Part shown: piece by piece, positions 54,694 through 62,365 of the stretch
How positions within the stretch are numbered: the stretch's first letter is position 1
How the letters are laid out: each line of letters begins with the position of its first letter
Assembly (NCBI GenBank): GCA_964528675.1
Contig: CAZGTU010000014.1
Coordinates: 1-64,000, forward strand
Direction of reading: 5' to 3'
Source: CAYRTD01 sp964528675
GTDB lineage: Bacteria; Bacteroidota; Bacteroidia; Bacteroidales; GCA-2748055
DNA: 64,000 nucleotides
Made by a program: the position numbers and the translations under genes
The notes under the pieces: model-generated
Database searches by the model: none
Told to the model about the DNA's origin: nothing
The model's input: only the letters and a program-made list of their open reading frames with translations

Positions 54694-55416
54694 TTATCTG
54701 ATCGCCGAGATTGCCTGAATGACAGAATAATCCATTTCAATTGCATTTCCCACCACAATCAGACCTGCTCCTGACTTATAAACCGATGAAGCATCTTCTG
54801 GAGTTTTTATTCCTCCACCGACAATTATCGGGATATTCGTATTTCTGGAGACCTCACTTATAATATGCTGTCCCACTGGATTTGTTCCCCCGCTGCCTGC
54901 TTCCAGGTAAATATATTTGAGACCAAGCATTTCACCCGCCATTGCAGTGGAAACAACAATTTCCGGTTTATCTGCAGGAATCGGATTTGTATTGCTCATA
55001 TATTCCACCGATGTTCTCTTTCCATTCTCGATAAGAAGATAAGCTGTTGGAAGAATCTCCAGGCCGGAATTTTTCAAAAAAGGAGCAGCAATAACATGAT
55101 GACCGATAAGATATTCGGGGTTTCGCCCCGAGATTAAAGAAATGAATAATATAGCATCGGCATTATTTGAGATCTGCATGGCATTTCCGGGGAACAGAAT
55201 CACCGGAATATCGCATTCGGCTTTAATGATATTGATACAATCATCAAGTGAATTATAAAGGAGGCTTCCCCCGATAAAAAAATAGTCTACATTTGCAATT
55301 ACTGACTCGCGAACAACTTTCACAATTTGTTCCGAAGAACATTTATCCGGATCAATAAGCACTGCCAGTTGTTTCCCCGATGCGAAATTTTTTGATATTT
55401 TGTTGGTATTTTGCAT
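54694..55416 (-). CDS. Geranylgeranylglyceryl phosphate synthase family protein (PcrB-like)
   Basis: A 240-residue TIM-barrel prenyltransferase of the GGGP synthase family, which joins a polyprenyl diphosphate to glycerol-1-phosphate. Motifs: AVLIDPDK at the N-terminus, VDYFFIGGSLL, VILFPGNAMQIS, the LKYIYLEAGSGG strand with Tyr and Glu for glycerol phosphate, and IIVGGGIKTPEDA with VVGNAIE at the phosphate site. Bacteroidota carry a bacterial group of this otherwise archaeal family. Its ATG overlaps the stop of the upstream gene as TGATG, so translation is coupled. Confidence 0.88.
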   Translation of the reverse strand: MQNTNKISKNFASGKQLAVLIDPDKCSSEQIVKVVRESVIANVDYFFIGGSLLYNSLDDCINIIKAECDIPVILFPGNAMQISNNADAILFISLISGRNPEYLIGHHVIAAPFLKNSGLEILPTAYLLIENGKRTSVEYMSNTNPIPADKPEIVVSTAMAGEMLGLKYIYLEAGSGGTNPVGQHIISEVSRNTNIPIIVGGGIKTPEDASSVYKSGAGLIVVGNAIEMDYSVIQAISAIR

Positions 55417-56048
55417 CACTTACAGGTCCATACAATGGAATAATCTTTATATCTTCTGTAGCGGAGCCAGAAATCTTCCACTCCTCTTAAATTTAATACC
55501 CGTCCTTTTATCATTCCGGATTCTGCGGGGACAAAAGGATAGACAGTGAGATTTTCTTTAAAGTTGATATCCTGTTTATCACAGATCTTATACATTGCCT
55601 CTTTGGCACACCAGTGGATGTAGAGGTGGTATCTTTTCTGTTCGGGGTCATCGGTAACTTCTTCCTGGGCATTGATGAATTTGTGACTAATAGAACTAAT
55701 CTTATGAGACATCAATTCAAGATCAATTCCAACCCTTTTTTTCTTGCTTATAAAGATGGAAGTTAAGTTATAGGAATGTGATATGCTGATATTCCAACTG
55801 TTCCCTTTGAGAAAAGGCTTTTTTTCTGCATTGTAAATGATACGTGATTTTTTGCCCAGCATATCTTTAATAAGTGTTCTTACGCTGAGCCACTCTAGTT
55901 TCCTGCTATGGCTTTTAAATCCTTCAAGTCTTTGCAATTCGTCATCATCAAGCTTCAACCGGGAAAACAATGTGTCATAATCTTCTTCAATCTCCCACAT
56001 TCCCAGGATACAATCATCATTTATTGTTTCTTTAAGAATTACTCCCAT
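55416..56048 (-). CDS. 4'-phosphopantetheinyl transferase (Sfp-type)
   Basis: A 210-residue enzyme that activates carrier proteins by adding the phosphopantetheine arm of coenzyme A. The start at 56,048 (MGVILKETINDDCILGMWEI) fits the family better than a reading from 56,099. Signatures are SISHSYN, the magnesium motif VGIDLE, and the WCAKEAMYK block (W-x-x-K-E-A). It precedes and overlaps the GGGP-synthase gene. Confidence 0.9.
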   Translation of the reverse strand: MGVILKETINDDCILGMWEIEEDYDTLFSRLKLDDDELQRLEGFKSHSRKLEWLSVRTLIKDMLGKKSRIIYNAEKKPFLKGNSWNISISHSYNLTSIFISKKKRVGIDLELMSHKISSISHKFINAQEEVTDDPEQKRYHLYIHWCAKEAMYKICDKQDINFKENLTVYPFVPAESGMIKGRVLNLRGVEDFWLRYRRYKDYSIVWTCK

Positions 56049-56154
56049 AAAAATATCATTTGTCTTCTCCAGTAAACAAAGAGCCTCAAATTTAAACATT
56101 TCTCTTCAATCAAAACAAAACTACAGCATTTTTGCCCGATTTTAAGTTTGCAGA

Positions 56155-56733
56155 TTATTTTTTTACCCATTCAAAGCTTTCCAGCATATGAACCACGTCC
56201 TTTCTAATAAATTGTACGATGGGTGCGAGTGAATCTTTTTTTGGTGTGGTATTGAAATAGAGAGAACCTCGCAGGAAATGATCACTGCTATCGGTTACGA
56301 AAAATTGTAATGAAGAAGCAGTATTGCCACTGAGATCATACAATAATCCATAGACATTATCTTCAGGATGCCTGATAAGGCTTTCGTCAATAGCTTCAGC
56401 CTTAATGGTGTGTTTATAGGCGAGCGTTCTGGAATCTTCAATAAACTCATCCAGGTTGTTTTGCACCTCTTTATAACTGAGATATATGGTTGCGTCAAAG
56501 GGTCGGAAAATAATATTGTACCAGTATTTTTCGGCATTGGGTGAAGTATCCGGAACCACTTCCGCATATTCAGGATAAGCAAAACTAAAAGGGGCATTTG
56601 TATCAAATTGAGTATATGATCTTTCCGGGTATTCCACTTTCATGAACCCCCGGGGCTTGGGTACATAATCCTCCTTGCAGGATAAGAAACTGAAAGATAA
56701 TACAATCAATACACTAAATATTATATTCTTCAT
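56155..56733 (-). CDS. gldD: Gliding-motility lipoprotein GldD
   Basis: A 192-residue lipoprotein (signal MKNIIFSVLIVLSFSFLSC, Cys19) matching GldD: YVPKPRGFMKVEYPERSY near the start and FEWVKK at the end. GldD is required for gliding in Flavobacterium and is widespread in Bacteroidota. It lies 1 base after gldE, the gene order known for this pair. Presence of gldD does not prove motility here. Confidence 0.92.
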   Translation of the reverse strand: MKNIIFSVLIVLSFSFLSCKEDYVPKPRGFMKVEYPERSYTQFDTNAPFSFAYPEYAEVVPDTSPNAEKYWYNIIFRPFDATIYLSYKEVQNNLDEFIEDSRTLAYKHTIKAEAIDESLIRHPEDNVYGLLYDLSGNTASSLQFFVTDSSDHFLRGSLYFNTTPKKDSLAPIVQFIRKDVVHMLESFEWVKK

Positions 56734-56734
56734 T

Positions 56735-58033
56735 TCACTTTGCAGGTTTAATGGGTCTGTCGATGGTTACCTTGATCTTTTTAATACGGCGATTATCGAC
56801 GGAAAGTATGGTAAAAGTAAATGGATCTACTTTGACAACGTCATTGGGTGAAGGCAGATCCCCAAGTAATTCAAGCACAAGACCGGCAAGGGTATCCGAA
56901 TCTCCCCTGATTTTTTCAAATATATCTTCCTGGATATTTATGGTTTTATAAAAATCGTTTAACAGGGTTTTCGCATCAAAAACATAATTTCTGTCATCAA
57001 TCCTGGTGTAAAAGCTTTCAATCTCATCAGATTCATCAGTGATCTCACCTACTATTTCTTCCAGAATATCTTCCAGGGTAACAATGCCTTCTGTGCCTCC
57101 GTACTCATCGACCACTATGGCCATGTGTATTTTCTTTTCCCTGAATTCCTGTAAAAGAACATTGATCTTTTTACTGCCGGGAACATAATAGCTGGGCCGT
57201 ATTAAAAAATGCCAGTTAAAATTATCCTTTTCATCGATATAGGGCAGGAGGTCTTTTACATATAAAACACCCCTTATATTATCGAAGGTTTCTGAATAAA
57301 CCGGGATCCGGCTGAATCCGGATTCATTGATGATTTTCACCATTTCACTCATTCTGGTATCCATATCAATAGCAATCACATCCATCCGGGGTTTCATGAT
57401 CTCATTTACTTCAATATTACTGAATTTCACAATGCTTCTGAGTATGTTTTTATCTTCCTGGACAAAGCCGGTTGTCAAATCCAGTGCATCTGAAAGATCG
57501 ACCATAGTAATATTGGGTTTTCCCGATGCCAGTTTTCGATTGACAATTTTCGTGGACCTGAGAAGTAAAAATGATATGGGATGAAATAATTTATTTAAAA
57601 AGATAAGCGGATAAGACATGAAAACCGAAAATCCCAGGGCATTCCGGTTGGCATATAATTTCGGAATGATCTCTCCAAAAACCAGCAAAAGAAAAGTAAC
57701 CACCAATACATGAATGATAATGGCAATAACTGGATCCATTCCGAAATCAAACAGGGTTGTTGTAATATAAGTTGAGATGATAATTATAGCTATATTAATA
57801 AAATTGTTGCTGATCAGAATTGTTGCGAGGAGTTTTTCCGGTTTCGCCAGTAACTTCAGCGTTTGCCCGGAACCCCTGGTGTCCATTTCCCTTAACTTGC
57901 CCATCTGGAAGGGCTGCAGAGAAAAAAAGGCGACTTCCGAACCTGAAACCAGGGCTGAACCAATCAGTAGAATGAAGACAGTGATCAGACATGTTATTAC
58001 ACCTGGCGTCAGCGAACCCAGGTGAATATCCAT
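56735..58033 (-). CDS. gldE: GldE/CorC-HlyC-type membrane protein with CBS domains
   Basis: A 432-residue protein. The ATG at 58,033 is chosen; an in-frame TTG at 58,072 would add 13 residues. An N-terminal DUF21 membrane domain with several helices (ITCLITVFILLIGSALVSGSE first) is followed by a pair of CBS domains (IMKPRMDVIAID, IHMAIVVDEYGGTEGIVTLE) and a CorC_HlyC domain near the C-terminus (TFTILSVDNRRIKKIKVTI). This is the layout of GldE and of HlyC/CorC transport proteins. It lies between ssb and gldD. Confidence 0.9.
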   Translation of the reverse strand: MDIHLGSLTPGVITCLITVFILLIGSALVSGSEVAFFSLQPFQMGKLREMDTRGSGQTLKLLAKPEKLLATILISNNFINIAIIIISTYITTTLFDFGMDPVIAIIIHVLVVTFLLLVFGEIIPKLYANRNALGFSVFMSYPLIFLNKLFHPISFLLLRSTKIVNRKLASGKPNITMVDLSDALDLTTGFVQEDKNILRSIVKFSNIEVNEIMKPRMDVIAIDMDTRMSEMVKIINESGFSRIPVYSETFDNIRGVLYVKDLLPYIDEKDNFNWHFLIRPSYYVPGSKKINVLLQEFREKKIHMAIVVDEYGGTEGIVTLEDILEEIVGEITDESDEIESFYTRIDDRNYVFDAKTLLNDFYKTINIQEDIFEKIRGDSDTLAGLVLELLGDLPSPNDVVKVDPFTFTILSVDNRRIKKIKVTIDRPIKPAK

Positions 58034-58097
58034 AAATAATTGAGATATAAATAGAAAAGAATCTGTGTCCAAGAGTGTTTCCTGTTTTTAATTAAAA

Positions 58098-58610
58098 TTA
58101 AAAGGGAAGGTCATCGGTCTCTTCAGGACCATCAGTAAGTTCATCATAAGTATTATCATTTTCGCTTTTTTGTTCCTGCTTTTGTTCTTCGGCAGGCTGG
58201 CTTGTCTGGTTATTTGATTGCTGTTTTTGTTGTTGCTGCTGCTGCTGCTGGGAATAATTATCAGAACTTCCTGAGTCGTCCGAGCGTTTGCCAAGCATTT
58301 GTATATTATCTGCTACGATTTCCGTAGTGTAGCGGGTATTACCTTCCTTATCTGTATAAGAACGGCTCCTGATGCGTCCTTCTATATAGAGTTGGGAGCC
58401 CTTTTTTACGTATTTTTCCATTACTTCGGCCAATCCTCTCCATGCAACTATATTGTGCCATTCGGTATTCGTAATTTTTTCTCCGGCACGATTTTTATAT
58501 ACCTCAGAGGTGGCAAAGGGAAAACGGGAAACAACTGTTCCTCCTTCCAGGTAACGTGTTTCCGGATCTTTGCCAACATTTCCCACGAGGATGACTTTAT
58601 TTACTGACAT
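58098..58610 (-). CDS. ssb: Single-stranded DNA-binding protein
   Basis: A 170-residue SSB. The OB fold covers residues 1-105 (VNKVILVGNVGKDPETRYLE, YIEGRIRSRSYTDKEGN). The linker is strongly Gln-rich (a run of eight Gln encoded by CTG/TTG-complement repeats near 58,230) and the tail ends DDLPF, the partner-binding acidic tip. It is a standalone gene with a -7-type box 27 bases upstream. Confidence 0.97.
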   Translation of the reverse strand: MSVNKVILVGNVGKDPETRYLEGGTVVSRFPFATSEVYKNRAGEKITNTEWHNIVAWRGLAEVMEKYVKKGSQLYIEGRIRSRSYTDKEGNTRYTTEIVADNIQMLGKRSDDSGSSDNYSQQQQQQQQKQQSNNQTSQPAEEQKQEQKSENDNTYDELTDGPEETDDLPF

Positions 58611-58636
58611 AATAGAATTTATGTTATTTTATGATT

Positions 58637-58644
58637 CAAAGATA
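58637..58644 (-). promoter_or_regulatory. Probable -7 box of ssb
   Basis: TATCTTTG on the minus strand matches TAnnTTTG and is 27 bases upstream of the ssb start codon. No TTG element was identified at the usual distance. Confidence 0.45.
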
Positions 58645-58790
58645 GAAAAATTATTTGGAAAATCAGGATGAAAACCTAAACTCGAAACATCCTCAATTCC
58701 TTTATTTTTAGTTATATGTTCAGGTTCAGTGCCGCGGGAAATATATTCTAAAAAGTAATAAACCTTTTATAGAACGACTATGTTTTTTAA

Positions 58791-59843
58791 TTATATTTTA
58801 GTTTCTTTTAAATATCGATCAATCAATCTTGGGAGAGGAAAATCATTGATCTTTTCCTTTTTAACCGGAATAAAATCTGAAAGCACAGGGGTGTTGAGTT
58901 TTTCAACTTCAACATGGATAAATCGTGTATGCAGTTTTTGATGGCTTAGGATATGTATAATTTCGGATGAAATATTTGATATTTCCGTTCTTTTTTGTCC
59001 GGTTAGAAAGATTTCTTTTACACGATCATACATCGATGTATCTGAAAGGGGTTTTGAGGTCTCAATAAGCGGAAACTCATATAACAATTCCCAGATATCT
59101 TTTTTCTTTCTCCGGTTTATTAAAATCTGTCCTTTGCAATTGATGATACAATAATAAAAATAGCGATTTCTGCTTTTTATTTTTTTATACTTAACCGGGA
59201 GTTCATTTACGATTTCGTTTTTGAAAGCAATGCAGTTTTCAGATAATGGACATTTACTGCATAAGGGATTTTTAGGTTTACAGATCAATGCCCCCAGATC
59301 CATTACAGCCTGGTTAAATTTCCCGGGATCATCCTTATCCATTTCTTTTTGTAATAAGTTTTTCAGGTTTTTCACCGCCAGGGGTTTGTCAAGATCATCA
59401 TGGAGGTTGAAAAGTCTTGAAAACACTCTTTTCACATTGCCATCAATTGCCGGCACCTGTTCTCCAAAGGCTATAGATGCAATTGCTCCTGCAGTGTATT
59501 CCCCGATTCCTTTCAGATTTATTATGTCTTTATAATTTGAAGGGAATGTACCATTATATTGATAGGTTATTACCCTGGCGGCTTCATGCATGTTTCTGGC
59601 TCGAGTATAATATCCAAGTCCCTGCCATACATTAAGCACCTCAGAAATATCTGATTCGGCAAGACTAAAAATATCCGGAAAACTTTTCAGGAAGGAATGG
59701 TAATATTCAATTCCCTGCTGAATTCTTGTTTGCTGGAGAATGATCTCTGAAACCCATATTTTGTAGGGGTTGGAGGTTTCTCTCCAGGGAAGTTCACGCC
59801 CCTGCTTTTCATACCATTTCAGTAATAATTTACTAATTTCCAT
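58791..59843 (-). CDS. mutY: A/G-specific adenine DNA glycosylase
   Basis: A 350-residue repair enzyme that removes adenine mispaired with 8-oxoguanine. The start at 59,843 (MEISKLLLKWYEKQGRELPW) is preferred over an extension to 59,879. Seen are the catalytic Glu in VSEIILQQTRIQQ, the helix-hairpin-helix LKGIGEYTAGAIASIAFG, Asp in AVMDLGALIC, and the iron-sulfur cysteines in the C-x6-C-x2-C-x5-C pattern (CKPKNPLCSKCPLSENC). A NUDIX-like C-terminal domain recognises 8-oxoguanine. Confidence 0.95.
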   Translation of the reverse strand: MEISKLLLKWYEKQGRELPWRETSNPYKIWVSEIILQQTRIQQGIEYYHSFLKSFPDIFSLAESDISEVLNVWQGLGYYTRARNMHEAARVITYQYNGTFPSNYKDIINLKGIGEYTAGAIASIAFGEQVPAIDGNVKRVFSRLFNLHDDLDKPLAVKNLKNLLQKEMDKDDPGKFNQAVMDLGALICKPKNPLCSKCPLSENCIAFKNEIVNELPVKYKKIKSRNRYFYYCIINCKGQILINRRKKKDIWELLYEFPLIETSKPLSDTSMYDRVKEIFLTGQKRTEISNISSEIIHILSHQKLHTRFIHVEVEKLNTPVLSDFIPVKKEKINDFPLPRLIDRYLKETKI

Positions 59844-59919
59844 GAAGTTGATATTAAAAATAAATGATTTTTCTGTCAAAAATAATGGGATTGTATTTTA
59901 TTAATCAAGATAAAAAAAC

Positions 59920-59927
59920 TATATTTG
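59920..59927 (+). promoter_or_regulatory. Probable -7 box of the HU gene
   Basis: TATATTTG matches TAnnTTTG, 53 bases upstream of the start codon. A TTG lies 26 bases further up, farther than usual. Confidence 0.45.
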
Positions 59928-59980
59928 CATCTCAATAAAAAAAATAATTTGTAATTCATTGATAATTAAAGTGTTTTAAA

Positions 59981-60265
59981 ATGACTAAAGCAGATATCGT
60001 AAACGAAATTTCCAAGAACACAGGAATCGAAAAAGTAACTGTACAAAAAACAGTTGAAGCTTTCATGGAAACTATTAAAGACTCTTTGAGTAAAAATAAA
60101 AATGTTTATTTAAGAGGTTTCGGAAGCTTTATAGTAAAGAAAAGGGCTCAGAAAACAGCCAGGAATATATCAAAGAATACAACCATTATCATTCCTGAAC
60201 ACTTTATTCCTTCATTCAAACCTGCAAAAACTTTTGTAAATAAAGTTAAGTCAAACGTAAAATAG
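59981..60265 (+). CDS. HU/IHF-family DNA-binding protein
   Basis: A 94-residue histone-like protein that bends and packs DNA. The HU fold is clear: MTKADIVNEISKNTGI at the N-terminus, the LRGFGSFIVKKR turn, and the arm region with the PEHFIPSFKPAKTF end, where Phe replaces the usual Gly/Val. It is followed 16 bases later by a tiny basic gene and then RNase G. Confidence 0.95.
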   Translation: MTKADIVNEISKNTGIEKVTVQKTVEAFMETIKDSLSKNKNVYLRGFGSFIVKKRAQKTARNISKNTTIIIPEHFIPSFKPAKTFVNKVKSNVK

Positions 60266-60281
60266 AAGAGAGGATCGACAA

Positions 60282-60374
60282 ATGCCCAGTGGTAAGAAAA
60301 GAAAAAGACATAAGATGTCGACGCACAAGCGTAAAAAACGTTTGAGGAAAAACAGACATAAAAAAAGGAAATAG
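60282..60374 (+). CDS. 30-residue basic protein, AURKAIP1/COX24 (mS38)-like
   Basis: A 30-codon gene (MPSGKKRKRHKMSTHKRKKR, then ten more, mostly Lys, Arg and His) between the HU gene and rng. Its sequence resembles the AURKAIP1/COX24 domain, related to mitochondrial ribosomal protein mS38, of which short bacterial versions occur conserved in Bacteroidota. Association with the ribosome is expected from that relation. The ATG is 16 bases after the HU stop and a terminator-type hairpin follows 25 bases on, so it is part of the HU transcript. Confidence 0.75.
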   Translation: MPSGKKRKRHKMSTHKRKKRLRKNRHKKRK

Positions 60375-60398
60375 TATAAATTTTACGTTATACCAGTA

Positions 60399-60428
60399 AA
60401 ACCTAAAGATCTCATGGTCTTTAGGTTT
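60399..60428 (+). terminator. Hairpin after the HU and small-protein genes
   Basis: AAACCTAAAGA at 60,399-60,409 and its complement at 60,418-60,428 form an 11-base stem with an 8-base loop. The T run after it is short. It likely ends the HU transcript before rng. Confidence 0.6.
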
Positions 60429-60482
60429 ATTGTGTATAATTGTTTCCACTCCAGGTTTCTTAATAAATAAGAGGAAAGAGAA

Positions 60483-62042
60483 GTGAGTAATGAATTGGTA
60501 ATTGATGCTTCACCCAGTGAAATATCTATTGCCCTGCTTGAGGATAAAAGTCTTATTGAGCTTAATAAAGAGAAAACCGATACCAAGTTTTCAGTTGGGG
60601 ATATTTATCTTGGCAAGGTAAAAAAGATTATGCCGGGTTTAAACGCCGCATTTGTAGATGTGGGCTATGAGAAAGATGCGTTTTTGCACTATCTTGATCT
60701 CGGCCCTCAGTTTAATTCACTGAATAAATACCTGAACCTTGCCATTAGCAGGAAAACCAAGAATATTCCCTTTTCCAAATTCAGAAAAGAGCCAGACATT
60801 AATAAGGAAGGGAAGATTAACGAAGTCCTTAACCCGGGACAGACTATTATTGTGCAAATTGCCAAGGAACCTATCTCTACAAAAGGGCCGAGGCTGGCTT
60901 CTGAAATATCCATTCCAGGCAGAAATCTGGTCTTGATACCCTTTAGCGATAAAGTCTCCATATCTTCTAAGATCAGCTCATCGGAAGAAAAAGACAGGCT
61001 TAAGAATCTTTTAATGAGCATTAAGCCTAAAAATTACGGTATCATCATTCGTACGGCAGCGGAGGGTAAAAAGGTTGCCGAACTGGATTCTGAACTGCGG
61101 TCGTTGATTGCCAGGTGGGAAGCTATTTTCGAAAAAGTTAAAGGAGCGAAAGTCCCAAAATTAATTCATGGGGAGTTAAATCGTACAACCGCTATTTTAA
61201 GAGATATGCTGAATGGCCAGTTTGACGGTATTTATGTAAATGATGAAGCTACCACCCATGAGCTCAAACAATTTATATCCGAAATTGCACCCGAAAAGTC
61301 CAATATACTCAAGCATTATAAAAGCAATGTCCCTATTTTTGAGAAATTTGGGATAGAACGACAAATACGTTCTCTCTTCGGGAAAACAGTGTCATTCAAA
61401 AGCGGTGCATACCTCATTATTGAGCATACTGAAGCATTGCATGTAATTGATGTTAATTCAGGTAACCGGTCAAAATCTGATAAAGATCAGGAAACCAATG
61501 CGCTTGATGTAAACCTTGCTGCTGCCGATGAGATTGCCAGGCAATTGAGGCTACGCGATATGGGCGGAATAATCGTGGTTGACTTTATTGACATGCATAC
61601 CAACGAGCATAAGCAAATGGTTTATGAGCGGATGAAACAGGCTATGTCGAAAGACAGAACTAAAAACCATATTTTACCGCTTAGCAAATTTGGGTTGATG
61701 CAAATAACCAGGCAAAGAGTAAGGCCTGAAATGCATATAGAGACAAGGGAAAATTGTCCCACATGTCTTGGAACCGGCAAAGTGGAGTCCACAGTGCTCT
61801 TCACAGAAACAATCAAAGAAAATCTCCGCAGGCTGATTGAAAAATACAATTTGAAATACCTTTCTCTTGTTACCCATCCTTTCGTTGCGGCCTATATTAA
61901 CAGAGGATTTCTAAAATCCCTCCGCCACCAATGGAGCAAAGACCTGAAATGTAAAATTAAGGTTAGCTCCCAGGTCTCAGTCAACATGCTTGAATACAAG
62001 GTTTTTGATAAGAATGGGGATGAGGTGTTGATGGAAGAGTAA
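60483..62042 (+). CDS. rng: Ribonuclease G/E family endoribonuclease
   Basis: A 519-residue RNase G-type enzyme, starting with GTG at 60,483. It has the S1 RNA-binding domain (VGDIYLGKVKKIMPGLNAAF, residues ~37-130), the 5' sensor region, the catalytic HVIDVNSGNRS and VVDFIDM acids for Mg2+, and the zinc-link cysteines CPTCLGTGKV, then a short C-terminal domain. It lacks the long disordered tail of RNase E, so it corresponds to RNase G in length. Position next to hup is typical of Bacteroidota. Confidence 0.95.
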   Translation: MSNELVIDASPSEISIALLEDKSLIELNKEKTDTKFSVGDIYLGKVKKIMPGLNAAFVDVGYEKDAFLHYLDLGPQFNSLNKYLNLAISRKTKNIPFSKFRKEPDINKEGKINEVLNPGQTIIVQIAKEPISTKGPRLASEISIPGRNLVLIPFSDKVSISSKISSSEEKDRLKNLLMSIKPKNYGIIIRTAAEGKKVAELDSELRSLIARWEAIFEKVKGAKVPKLIHGELNRTTAILRDMLNGQFDGIYVNDEATTHELKQFISEIAPEKSNILKHYKSNVPIFEKFGIERQIRSLFGKTVSFKSGAYLIIEHTEALHVIDVNSGNRSKSDKDQETNALDVNLAAADEIARQLRLRDMGGIIVVDFIDMHTNEHKQMVYERMKQAMSKDRTKNHILPLSKFGLMQITRQRVRPEMHIETRENCPTCLGTGKVESTVLFTETIKENLRRLIEKYNLKYLSLVTHPFVAAYINRGFLKSLRHQWSKDLKCKIKVSSQVSVNMLEYKVFDKNGDEVLMEE

Positions 62043-62365
62043 GGAGGTGGTGGTAGTTGGCAGTCCCTTAGCGGCGGTTCCGCATATCCGGGTATCTGAC
62101 TTTAATTGGCTCTGATCAGCACAAAAGGTTTGATTACCACAATATAGAAGTATTTTTTCCTGAATTATCCTGGTTGAGTGCGGGGAGGGTGTTAAATACC
62201 GGCAGTTATTTCTTATTATCAATCGTTTGGAAGAGGTCATTTTTATTGCCGGTGTAAATTAAAACATTTTCACCCGATCTATGTTTCATGATATATATTG
62301 AATAATGTATATATTTAATTTTATTGTATCTTTACGGCCTGAAAATTCAAAAAAATATATATATC
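62043..62365. other. Intergenic region before dsbD
   Basis: 323 bases with no recognised gene. Near the right end TATCTTTA (62,327-62,334), 32 bases upstream of the dsbD ATG, is one base off TAnnTTTG and may be its -7 box. Confidence 0.35.
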
